From: Paenibacillus sp. HGH0039
GTDB taxonomy: Bacteria > Bacillota > Bacilli > Paenibacillales > NBRC-103111
Assembly (NCBI RefSeq): GCF_000411255.1
Contig: NZ_KE150412.1
Location: forward strand, 301,609 to 365,608
DNA length: 64,000 bases
Direction of reading: 5' to 3'
A program made the position numbers and the translations under genes. Below are positions 16,516 through 23,837 of this stretch, in pieces (within the stretch, counting starts at the first letter, position 1; the number at the start of each line of letters is the position of its first letter). The notes beneath the pieces were generated by a model, which saw only the letters and a program-made list of their open reading frames with translations, did no database searches and had not been told where the DNA came from.

Positions 16516-17430
16516 TTACGGAGTGCCAGACAAGTAGTAAAATTTTTCAGGATCTACATAGTCCGCATCTTGAATGTAACGATCCATTTTATGAACTATT
16601 TCCTGATAGTCATTCAAATCGAACGTAATCCTCCCTACCGTACCGGGAAGGACCTGCGGACAATGGCACGTGCATACGGCGGCAATGCGGGTCGTTTTTT
16701 TCAGCACTTCAAGCGCCAGAAATTCGTTGATCACGATCCCCGGCTTGCCTTCAAAACGCGCCAGAAATTCGTTCAGCTGTTCCGGACTGTCATACGTGCA
16801 AATCCGTTCATCCTCCAATCCGGACTGTTCCCGAATGAAACCGGCAAGCTTCGCGTTGTTGTAAGCATCCGTGACCAGAAACTCCGGCCGCCCGCCAAGT
16901 GCAGCCTCGCAAGCCCGGAAGCTTTGCGCGAAATCCGGAATGATTTTGTGAAACAGCGAATCGTCGATATAACTGTCGATGACAAAAACGGGTATACCGA
17001 AACCGAAATAATTCGAGATCGTGCCGAACCGTTCCTGATCCGCATTAAGAAGGAAAACGCCGTCCAAATTCCGCTCCATGATCATTTTGTAATCCGAAAG
17101 CTGGCTTCGGACCTGCATAAAAATGATATGGTATCCGAGTTGTCCGCAAATCTGTTCGATTTTGCTTACCGTTTTGGCATATTTAAAATCGGACCAGTAC
17201 TGGTCTTCGTGCTCCTGAAACAGCAAAATGCCGATCAGGCCCGTTTTTTTGATTTTTAACGATTGCGCGGTCCGGTTCGCCACGTATTTAAGCTGCCGGG
17301 CGGCTTTCATCACCTTGACGCGCGTTTCGTCCGAGATGGACTGGGTCTTCACATCGTTCAAAATATACGAAACGGTGGCAATGGAGACGCCCGCCGCTTT
17401 GGCTATATCTTTGATGGTTGCTTTCTTCAT
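16516..17430 (-). CDS. LacI family transcriptional regulator of the maltodextrin locus
   Basis: The 304-residue protein starts with the LacI headpiece: ATIKDIAKAAGVSIATVSYILN (about 4-25) and the hinge helix region near 50-60. A periplasmic-binding-protein-like effector domain follows. It lacks the longer C-terminus of many LacI members (about 330-340 residues) but the fold appears complete. A palindrome TTAAACGTTTAG lies directly upstream of its RBS, and the same core recurs in the malE promoter, so it probably represses both. The natural effector is likely maltose or a maltodextrin. The gene sits inside the locus, 32 bases after the GH13 gene. Confidence 0.92.
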   Translation of the reverse strand: MKKATIKDIAKAAGVSIATVSYILNDVKTQSISDETRVKVMKAARQLKYVANRTAQSLKIKKTGLIGILLFQEHEDQYWSDFKYAKTVSKIEQICGQLGYHIIFMQVRSQLSDYKMIMERNLDGVFLLNADQERFGTISNYFGFGIPVFVIDSYIDDSLFHKIIPDFAQSFRACEAALGGRPEFLVTDAYNNAKLAGFIREQSGLEDERICTYDSPEQLNEFLARFEGKPGIVINEFLALEVLKKTTRIAAVCTCHCPQVLPGTVGRITFDLNDYQEIVHKMDRYIQDADYVDPEKFYYLSGTP

Positions 17431-17445
17431 CCTAATCGCTCCTAC

Positions 17446-17457
17446 TTAAACGTTTAG
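17446..17457. promoter_or_regulatory. LacI-type operator before the regulator gene
   Basis: TTAAACGTTTAG is symmetric at 10 of 12 positions around a central CG, the usual LacI-family operator form. It lies 16 bases before the regulator start and next to its RBS (AGGAG). The core AAACGTTT recurs at 22855-22866. Confidence 0.65.
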
Positions 17458-17462
17458 GTTGA

Positions 17463-19301
17463 TTAAAGCATATCCCCTTGTCCGGTGTCAAACCGCCCCA
17501 GGGGCACCGATGCGACCAGCCAGCCGAACGGAGGCAGCGCTGCCGAAAGGCCGTTCTCGGTCCGGACAAACGACCCCTGGCCGAGAATCACTTCGGCTTC
17601 GGGCAGGATGCGGCTGCCTCTCTCCCGGCCCGGCAGAGGCCCGCTTTGCCCATTCGCGGCGGACGAGACAGGTTCCGGCTCGAAAACGTGGCAGGACGCC
17701 TCCCGGTTGCTGTTGTTCACGCAGATGTAAAGCTCCTCCTCCGCGTTCTTTCTCAGCACGATAAGCTGATCCTTCTCCGCGTAAACAAACCGGAAAGTGC
17801 CTTCACTCAAAGCGCGGCGTGTCCGCCGCAGCTCGATCAGCATGCGGTAAAACGCGAGGAGGCCGTGATTTTGCCGGGCCGTATCCCACTGCATCGGCTT
17901 CCGGCAATCGGGGTCAGGTCCGCCCTGCATTCCGATTTCGTCCCCGTAATAAATGCAGGGAGTTCCGGGGAGCGTGAACTGGAGCAGAACCGCCAGCTTC
18001 GCTTTCGCCTCGTCCGGTATCCGGGTCAGAAGCCGCGGGGTGTCGTGGCTGCCCAGGATGTTGAAGGCCGCCTCGTTCACCTGCTGCGGATAGGAAGCGA
18101 GCAGGCGGTTTATCCGGCTGCCAAGCTCCCGGGCATCGATTTCGCCCTTGGCGAAATAGTCGAGAATGGCGTCGGTGGCGGGATAGTTCATGACCGCGTC
18201 GAACTGGTCCCCCTGAAGCCACGGCATCGCATCGTGCCAGATTTCGCCCAGGATGTAGAAATCGGGCTTCAGCGCTTTCAACTTCTTGCGGAATTCCCGC
18301 CAGAACTCGTGATCGACTTCGTTGGCCACGTCCAGCCTCCAGCCGTCGATATCGCACTCCCGGACCCAATACTCCGCCACGTCAAGCAGATAGTTTCTGA
18401 CCTCGGGATTGGCCGTATTGAGCTTTGGCATGTGGGACTCGAACGCGAAGCAGTGATAAGACGGTCTCGGTTCCGTCCGCAGCGGATATTCCTTGATGTG
18501 GAACCAGTCCCGGTAAGGAGACTCCGGGCCCTTCTCGCGCACATCCCGGAACGGAGCAAATCCTTCTCCGCTGTGATTGAACACCGCATCGAGGATCACG
18601 CGGATGCCTCTTTCGTGGAACGCGGCAACCAGCTTTTTCAGCAGCGCCGTATCCCCGAAAGCCGGATCGACTTTCCTGTAATCGGCCGTATCGTACTTAT
18701 GGTTCGTCGCCGCTTCGAACAGCGGTGTAAAATAGATCGCGTTTACGCCGAGCGAAGTCAAATAGTCGATGCGGTCGTACACTCCCTGCAGGTCTCCGCC
18801 GTAAAAATCGTACGGCCCCGGATCGGAGTCGCTCCACGGGCGGACGCCCGGGGGATCGTTGGCCGGATCTCCGTTCGCGAATCGGTCGGGGAAGATCTGA
18901 TAGAAGACGGCTTCCTTCACCCAAGCCGGCGGCTTCAGCACCTCTTGCGGCCACAAAAACGGATAATCGAAAAAAGTGAGCGGATCCTGCGATTTTTCCG
19001 TGCCGAACCCTTTCTCCGTCAACCATACGACCTCTTCTCCCGAAGTCAGTTTAAAAGCGTATCTCAATCTGTAATGCGGCGGGACAAGCTCTCCTTGCCA
19101 GTAGTCGAACAATTGGTCGCTGCCCGTTTTGTACAGCCTTGTTTCAAGAGCAGTCCGCTCCCAATCGTATTTGTCTCCGTGCAGCGCGTGCACCGTGTCA
19201 ACATCGTCTTTCTTCGTGCGCAGCCGGATATGCACGGTACGCTCGTCGTAGGCATAGCAGTAAGCCTGCCCCGACCGGTGGTCAATCGCTTCCAGTAACA
19301 T
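17463..19301 (-). CDS. Neopullulanase / cyclomaltodextrinase, GH13
   Basis: The 612-residue protein has an N-terminal CBM34-like domain (about 1-120), the GH13 barrel, and a C-terminal beta domain. The conserved regions are DAVFNHSGEGF (238-248), GWRLDVANE with nucleophile Asp324, GEIW with acid/base Glu353, and GSHD with Asp420. These fit the cyclomaltodextrinase / maltogenic amylase / neopullulanase group. It has no signal peptide and so would cut imported cyclodextrins or maltodextrins inside the cell. RBS AAAGGAG precedes the ATG. The C-terminal domain has an extra Gly/Pro/Arg-rich loop near 560-580 not expected in the family. It follows malG after 38 bases. Confidence 0.94.
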   Translation of the reverse strand: MLLEAIDHRSGQAYCYAYDERTVHIRLRTKKDDVDTVHALHGDKYDWERTALETRLYKTGSDQLFDYWQGELVPPHYRLRYAFKLTSGEEVVWLTEKGFGTEKSQDPLTFFDYPFLWPQEVLKPPAWVKEAVFYQIFPDRFANGDPANDPPGVRPWSDSDPGPYDFYGGDLQGVYDRIDYLTSLGVNAIYFTPLFEAATNHKYDTADYRKVDPAFGDTALLKKLVAAFHERGIRVILDAVFNHSGEGFAPFRDVREKGPESPYRDWFHIKEYPLRTEPRPSYHCFAFESHMPKLNTANPEVRNYLLDVAEYWVRECDIDGWRLDVANEVDHEFWREFRKKLKALKPDFYILGEIWHDAMPWLQGDQFDAVMNYPATDAILDYFAKGEIDARELGSRINRLLASYPQQVNEAAFNILGSHDTPRLLTRIPDEAKAKLAVLLQFTLPGTPCIYYGDEIGMQGGPDPDCRKPMQWDTARQNHGLLAFYRMLIELRRTRRALSEGTFRFVYAEKDQLIVLRKNAEEELYICVNNSNREASCHVFEPEPVSSAANGQSGPLPGRERGSRILPEAEVILGQGSFVRTENGLSAALPPFGWLVASVPLGRFDTGQGDML

Positions 19302-19339
19302 GGTCTGCTCCTTTTTCTCCTAGTATTCCGCTCTATTCT

Positions 19340-20173
19340 CTATCCTTTGTCCGCCCCTGCCGTAATTCCGTGGATGAGATACTTCTGGAAATACATGTAC
19401 AGGCAGGTAATCGGAAGAGCCACAAGCACGGCTCCGGCGGCGAACAGTGTAAAGCTCGAATTCGTCTCGGTGGCTACCATGCTGTACAAGCCTTGGGCCA
19501 GCGTCATTTTTTCCGAAGACCTCAGTACGATTTGCGGCAAAATAAAATCCATAAACGGCGTGATGAAGCTGTTCAGAGCGACGAAAGTAACCGCCGGCAG
19601 CGACAAGGGGAAAATGATTTTAAAAAACGCGTCGGCGTGGCTCCCCCCGTCTATGAATACCGCCTCCTCCAGGCTCTTCGGTATCGTATCGAAATGCCCC
19701 TTCATCACCCAGGTTCCCATCGAAACGGAGCCTCCCGCATAAATGAGAATCAAGCCCAGGTGCGTGTCCAGCAGCTTCGTCTGAAGCAGGAGAACAAATA
19801 GGGCCATGACGGATAAGAAGCCCGGAAACATTTGCAGGATGAGCAAGGTCATCAATCCCTGCTGCCGGCCCTTGAACCGGAACCGGGAGAAGGCATAGGC
19901 CGTCGCGGCCACAAGCGTTGTCGACACGACGGCGTTCACCAGGGCGATCTTGACCGTATTGCGGTACCACAGCACAAAATCCGTCTGCTTGATCAATTCG
20001 GCATAGTGGGCGAAAGTGGGATGATCCGGGATCATCCGGCTGACCAGGAGACTCTGCCCCGGATTCAACGAAGTGCCGATCACCCACAGAATCGGGTAAA
20101 CCGTTGCGACAAGTAGCGCGATAAAAACGAGATAGATCCCCATAACGGTCAGATTGTCTTTAAATTTCCTCAT
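19340..20173 (-). CDS. malG: Maltodextrin ABC transporter permease, MalG type
   Basis: The 277-residue inner-membrane permease has six predicted membrane helices. The EAA loop is recognisable as EEAVFIDGGSHADAFFKIIFPLSLP (about 180-203), which couples to the ATPase. Length is normal for MalG. It forms a heterodimer with the upstream MalF. The locus has no ATPase gene, so it must share a MsmX-type ATPase encoded elsewhere, as is known in Bacillus. It lies 18 bases after malF, in the same operon. Confidence 0.93.
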   Translation of the reverse strand: MRKFKDNLTVMGIYLVFIALLVATVYPILWVIGTSLNPGQSLLVSRMIPDHPTFAHYAELIKQTDFVLWYRNTVKIALVNAVVSTTLVAATAYAFSRFRFKGRQQGLMTLLILQMFPGFLSVMALFVLLLQTKLLDTHLGLILIYAGGSVSMGTWVMKGHFDTIPKSLEEAVFIDGGSHADAFFKIIFPLSLPAVTFVALNSFITPFMDFILPQIVLRSSEKMTLAQGLYSMVATETNSSFTLFAAGAVLVALPITCLYMYFQKYLIHGITAGADKG

Positions 20174-20191
20174 GCAGACCCATTCCTCTTC

Positions 20192-21490
20192 TCAAAGTGC
20201 CTTCATCCGTCTGTAATTCCATAAGGAGAACAGGGCAATGAACACAAACATAATGATGGAGACGGCCGAGGCCATATTGAACTGGCTCTGATTCAGCGTC
20301 ATTTTGAAAATCCACGAAATCAGGATATCCGTACTTCCGGCGTAATAATAATCGGGATTGTTCGGCTTCCCGTCCGTCAGCAAATAAATCAGATTGAAGT
20401 TATTGAAGTTAAACGCAAACTGCATAATAAAAATCGGTGCCGTGGCGAGCTTCACAAGCGGCAGCGTAATTCCGAAAAATTTCTGCGCCGCGGTAGCCCC
20501 GTCCACATCCGCCGCTTCGTACAGATCGCGCGGCATCGTCGTCAAGATCCCCGCCATCAGCGCCATCAGAAAAGGAGTCGAGAACCACAGATTCACGAGC
20601 AGAATCGACGCTTTGGCCATCGTCGGATCGGACAGCCAGGACACCGGCGGCAAGCCGAGGCTGGCCAGAAACCCGTTGACGGGACCGAACGAGCCGTTGA
20701 GCAGCACGCGGAACACCAGAATCGAAATGAATTGCGGTACGGCCCAGGGAAGCATAAAGGCGGTTCTCCAGAACTTTTTGAAGCGGATACGCGGGTGATT
20801 GATCATCATCGCCAGAAGGAGTCCGCTAAAAAAGACCGTTATCGTGGAGGCCGCCGCCCAGACGATATTCCACAGCGAAATGCCGAGGAAGGTCGACCGC
20901 CACGCTTTCTGGGCGAACAGGTCGTAAAAGGTCCGGAGTCCGGTCCAATCGACCAGCGAACGGTCCGGAATATGGCCGGGCGCCGAATAGTTCGTAAACG
21001 CGATCATCACGTTAAACACGAGCGGGATCACCGTTACGAAAAGGACAAACACGAACGCGGGCAGCAGAAGCAGGTACGGAAAATGCTTGAACTTCGCCTG
21101 CTTCACCGACGCCCGAAATCCGGGAACGGGCTTTCCTCTGTCTCTCAGCTCTCCGTTCTTCCATGCGTCCGCAATGTTCAGGGCGTAGAACCCGATGAAC
21201 AAAAGCACGATTACGCAGGTCATCACTCCATTGATCATCAGAAAGATGGAATGGTCGCCGGGTACGACTTTGCCCCGGACCACTTTGGTCGGCACGTCAC
21301 CCAGGCTGATCAGTCCGGCGATTCCCCGCAGGGCCAGCGGGCAGTAGCTCCAGATAAACAGCTGTGCCGAAAGGAGAAACAGAAGCCCTTTGACAATCTG
21401 CCTGTTGTAGAGCTGCCCCAGGCCGATGAGTACCGCCGAGCCCGCAGCGGCCCGTATCCGGTGCCGGCGATTGTTTGGATTTACTTGCAT
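20192..21490 (-). CDS. malF: Maltodextrin ABC transporter permease, MalF type
   Basis: The 432-residue membrane protein has the N-terminal extension typical of Firmicutes MalF/MdxF (two to three extra helices in about 1-130). The permease core follows, with the EAA loop YEAADVDGATAAQKFFGITLPLV near 335-358. The segment IYLLTDGKP is also typical of sugar permeases. It pairs with MalG and receives substrate from the lipoprotein encoded just upstream. The RBS (AGGCGG) is modest. The gene follows malE after 36 bases. Confidence 0.93.
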   Translation of the reverse strand: MQVNPNNRRHRIRAAAGSAVLIGLGQLYNRQIVKGLLFLLSAQLFIWSYCPLALRGIAGLISLGDVPTKVVRGKVVPGDHSIFLMINGVMTCVIVLLFIGFYALNIADAWKNGELRDRGKPVPGFRASVKQAKFKHFPYLLLLPAFVFVLFVTVIPLVFNVMIAFTNYSAPGHIPDRSLVDWTGLRTFYDLFAQKAWRSTFLGISLWNIVWAAASTITVFFSGLLLAMMINHPRIRFKKFWRTAFMLPWAVPQFISILVFRVLLNGSFGPVNGFLASLGLPPVSWLSDPTMAKASILLVNLWFSTPFLMALMAGILTTMPRDLYEAADVDGATAAQKFFGITLPLVKLATAPIFIMQFAFNFNNFNLIYLLTDGKPNNPDYYYAGSTDILISWIFKMTLNQSQFNMASAVSIIMFVFIALFSLWNYRRMKAL

Positions 21491-21526
21491 ACGTCAGACC
21501 GCCTAACTTAGGTTTTGATGTTCCGC

Positions 21527-22813
21527 TTATTTCGTTGTTTTCATCGCGGTTTTGATTTGTTCCACGGCCTTCGTCAAAACGGCGGCCGGGTCCTGGTTCT
21601 CGTTCCACAGCGAGGAAATAGCGGTTCCGGCCGGCACCCAGACGTTGCCCATCTCGGGAATCGAAGGCATCGGCACCGAATGCTTCGCCTGCTCCAGGAA
21701 AGCGGGCGCATATGGATCGGACGTAAGGACAGGGTCCGTCATGACGTCCTGCCTCGGAGGCAGCTGAGCCGTCATTTTAAACCGCTCGATCAGATGGTCT
21801 TTGCTTGTCGCATAGCTTGCGAACAGCTTTGCCGCATCGGGGTACTTCGTGTACGAATTGACGTACAGGGCCCGGATGCCGGAGAAACTTACGGGATGCT
21901 CCCCGTTAGGCAGCAGCGGCAGCGGAGCGACGCCGAACTCGAAGTCGGCTTTGGACAAGCTGGAAATAAGCCAAGACCCGTTAATGACGGAGGCTGTTTT
22001 TCCCTCCTGGAAAAAGCCCGTGATTATATTGTCGTTGATATCGTGGATATTCAGCGGCAGAATCTTTTTAAGCGATTGCAAATACTTGGCTCCTTCGACC
22101 GCTTGCGGGCTGTTCAGCCCGATATCGTTCGGATCGGTGCCTTTGCCGCCGAAAACATAACCTCCGTAGCCGGCAAGGAACGAATACGACTGGTACAGCT
22201 GTCCGACGTCCCACATCAGGGCGAACTTTTTGTTCGCCGGATCGTTGTAGGTTTCGGCGAACTTTACGATCTCCTCGTATGTTTTCGGAGCTTGAGGCAT
22301 CGCTTTTTTATTGTAAAAAAGCGCGTACGTGTCGATGGCCGTCGGAAATCCATAGAGGGCGCCGGAATAGCTGACGCCTTCCAAAGCCGAAGGCAGCAGC
22401 TGCTTTTTGTCCTCTTCGCCGAAAGCGTCATTTTCCAGCACAAGGCCGGTCATGACGGCATTGCCGAGCTGGTCGTGCGGCGCGGAGAAGACGTCGGCTC
22501 CGATTCCGGCCGGACCGTCGGTGGTCAGCTTTTTCACGGTATCGATGGCCGGGACGGGCTCCACCTTTACGGGAACTCCGTATTCCTTCTCGAAGCTTGC
22601 GGCGACGGTTTTTAAATAATCCAGTTCGGGACCCTTCGATTCCCATACGACGAGTTTGGCACCGCTTTCGGGTTTGAGCTCCTTCTGCTGCGCATTTCCT
22701 CCGCCCTGTTCCTGCGGCTGCGCGGAAGGCGAAGGCTGATCGTTTCCGCAACCGGTTAAGCCGGTCACGCTCAAGAGAACGGCAATTCCGGCGGAAAATA
22801 AGCGTTTGGACAT
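21527..22813 (-). CDS. malE: Maltodextrin-binding lipoprotein, MalE type
   Basis: The 428-residue substrate-binding lipoprotein has a lipobox LTGC at Cys22, a Pro/Gln/Gly-rich linker to about residue 45, and then the SBP family 1 fold. Segments include KLVVWESKGPELDYLKTVAASF, GADVFSAPHDQLG and NGSWLISSL, close to known MalE / MdxE proteins. It is anchored outside the membrane and delivers maltodextrins to MalFG. It is the first gene of the operon. A promoter and two LacI-type half or full operators lie directly upstream. RBS GAAGGGGG precedes the ATG. Confidence 0.95.
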   Translation of the reverse strand: MSKRLFSAGIAVLLSVTGLTGCGNDQPSPSAQPQEQGGGNAQQKELKPESGAKLVVWESKGPELDYLKTVAASFEKEYGVPVKVEPVPAIDTVKKLTTDGPAGIGADVFSAPHDQLGNAVMTGLVLENDAFGEEDKKQLLPSALEGVSYSGALYGFPTAIDTYALFYNKKAMPQAPKTYEEIVKFAETYNDPANKKFALMWDVGQLYQSYSFLAGYGGYVFGGKGTDPNDIGLNSPQAVEGAKYLQSLKKILPLNIHDINDNIITGFFQEGKTASVINGSWLISSLSKADFEFGVAPLPLLPNGEHPVSFSGIRALYVNSYTKYPDAAKLFASYATSKDHLIERFKMTAQLPPRQDVMTDPVLTSDPYAPAFLEQAKHSVPMPSIPEMGNVWVPAGTAISSLWNENQDPAAVLTKAVEQIKTAMKTTK

Positions 22814-22841
22814 GATGTTTCCCCCTTCATTTGAGTGCTGA

Positions 22842-22911
22842 ATCGTTTAAGTACTGAAACGTTTAAGTAATGCTTAACCACATCATAAAGGGTAGCTTTC
22901 CAAGGAGTCAA
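22842..22911 (-). promoter_or_regulatory. malE promoter with LacI-type operators
   Basis: On the minus strand TTGACT (22911-22906) and TATGAT (22887-22882) are 18 bases apart. Downstream lies the palindrome TGAAACGTTTAA (22855-22866), then a degenerate copy ATCGTTTAAGT (22842-22852). Both share the AAACG/CGTTT core with the site before the LacI gene. Binding there would block early transcription. Confidence 0.65.
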
Positions 22912-22996
22912 TGATAAAAAATGGTAAATGCGTATGCCCTTATTCATAGGGTGGTCTTCCTTACAACCGTTCAAACATTTTTGACCGTCATAAATT

Positions 22997-23025
22997 TTGA
23001 CACCCCCTAAGATTTGGTTTACAAT
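22997..23025 (+). promoter_or_regulatory. Sigma-A promoter upstream of ridA
   Basis: TTGACA (22997-23002) is followed after exactly 17 bases by TACAAT (23020-23025), a near-consensus promoter. Transcription would start near 23032, giving a leader of about 190 bases before the ridA start codon. Confidence 0.75.
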
Positions 23026-23074
23026 CTATTCAAATTGTTCTCTTCGCATGTATAAGGAAAGGGGTATCCGATCC

Positions 23075-23140
23075 ATGAAGAAAAAGTCTTTGGGGTTTCT
23101 GTCCGCCGGTTACGGATACTCTACCGCTGTTTTTTTCTAG
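23075..23140 (+). CDS. Possible 21-residue leader peptide
   Basis: A short frame (MKKKSLGFLSAGYGYSTAVFF) begins 12 bases after a purine-rich AAGGAAAGGGG and ends 81 bases before ridA. It has a basic start and an aromatic, hydrophobic end. It lies in the leader of a strong promoter, followed by an inverted repeat. It may be a regulatory leader peptide, the remnant of a longer gene, or chance. Confidence 0.35.
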   Translation: MKKKSLGFLSAGYGYSTAVFF

Positions 23141-23143
23141 AAT

Positions 23144-23176
23144 TCACTTTTATGGGTGAAGTCTGTCCAAAAGTGA
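23144..23176. repeat. Inverted repeat in the ridA leader
   Basis: TCACTTTT (23144-23151) and AAAAGTGA (23169-23176) form an 8-bp perfect but AT-rich stem with a 17-base loop. It lies just after the short frame at 23075-23140. It is not followed by a T run, so it is not a standard terminator. Confidence 0.4.
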
Positions 23177-23221
23177 GTAGTGAAAACGGCAGGTCATTTA
23201 TAGAATGCGAGGTCATATAAA

Positions 23222-23620
23222 ATGGAAAACTCCAAAATCATTCGAAAAAATCCGGCAGGTGTATACAGCCCCGTAGGCAACTACACTCACATTACTAAAA
23301 TTCCAAGAAATGCAGAGCTGTATGTTACTTCCGGTCAAATCGGAGCGGATCCGCACGGTAACATTCCCGATAGCATGAACGAACAAATCCGGAATACGTT
23401 CGATAATATCCGAACCGTCTTGCACGCTGAGGAACTATCATCCGAACATATTATTAAAGTCAATATATGGGCTACCCAAAAAATCGACTGGGATTTTCTA
23501 TATGAAAAATGGGCCGAATTGTTCGGCCTCAATTATCCCGCCATGACGGTCGGCTATATCTCGGAATTAGGATTGCCCGAACTCAAAATTGAAATTGAAA
23601 TATGGGCGGCTAAAGTCTAA
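23222..23620 (+). CDS. RidA / YjgF family protein
   Basis: The 132-residue protein belongs to the RidA (YjgF/YER057c/UK114) family. The sheet residues VTSGQIGADPHGNIP (35-49), the helix SMNEQIRNTFDNIRTVL, and the terminal LKIEIEIWAAK fit the family. RidA enzymes hydrolyse reactive enamine/imine intermediates made by PLP enzymes. The catalytic Arg expected near position 105 (usually in an R-x-x-x-E context) is not evident: the segment reads NYPAMTVGYISEL. This copy may therefore be a divergent subfamily with another activity. RBS GAGGT precedes the ATG. It is monocistronic. Confidence 0.85.
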   Translation: MENSKIIRKNPAGVYSPVGNYTHITKIPRNAELYVTSGQIGADPHGNIPDSMNEQIRNTFDNIRTVLHAEELSSEHIIKVNIWATQKIDWDFLYEKWAELFGLNYPAMTVGYISELGLPELKIEIEIWAAKV

Positions 23621-23637
23621 CCCCGTTCCCTTCATCT

Positions 23638-23672
23638 CCCTCACGCAAATGATCATGGCGTGGGGGTTTTTT
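23638..23672 (+). terminator. Rho-independent terminator of ridA
   Basis: CCCTCACGC pairs with GCGTGGGGG (with one G-T) around an 11-base loop and is followed by TTTTTT. It lies 18 bases after the ridA stop. Confidence 0.85.
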
Positions 23673-23773
23673 GTTGATTTTAAGGCCGGACGGACACTTT
23701 GCTTCGTAAAAACTTGCGTCAGTCTGAGCTCTCGCCATCTTTCGTCTTACGCCATTCCTCACACCACATCATT

Positions 23774-23802
23774 AAAATAAAAAGACCGCGGTAATCGCGG
23801 TC
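23774..23802 (-). terminator. Rho-independent terminator of the ABC exporter gene
   Basis: GACCGCG (23784-23790) and CGCGGTC (23796-23802) form a perfect 7-bp stem with a 5-base loop. On the minus strand it is followed by TTTTTATTTT. It lies 36 bases after the exporter stop codon. Confidence 0.85.
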
Positions 23803-23837
23803 CTGTAAGTCTGAATCCTGCCGCTTCGCCGGTACTT

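Noticed and set aside
17478-19298. 606-codon plus-strand frame
   Set aside because: It is antisense to the GH13 gene with its four conserved catalytic regions.
22842-22866. Possible CcpA cre site before malE
   Set aside because: The central CG is not placed to match the cre consensus; the symmetric match to the site before the LacI gene explains it better.
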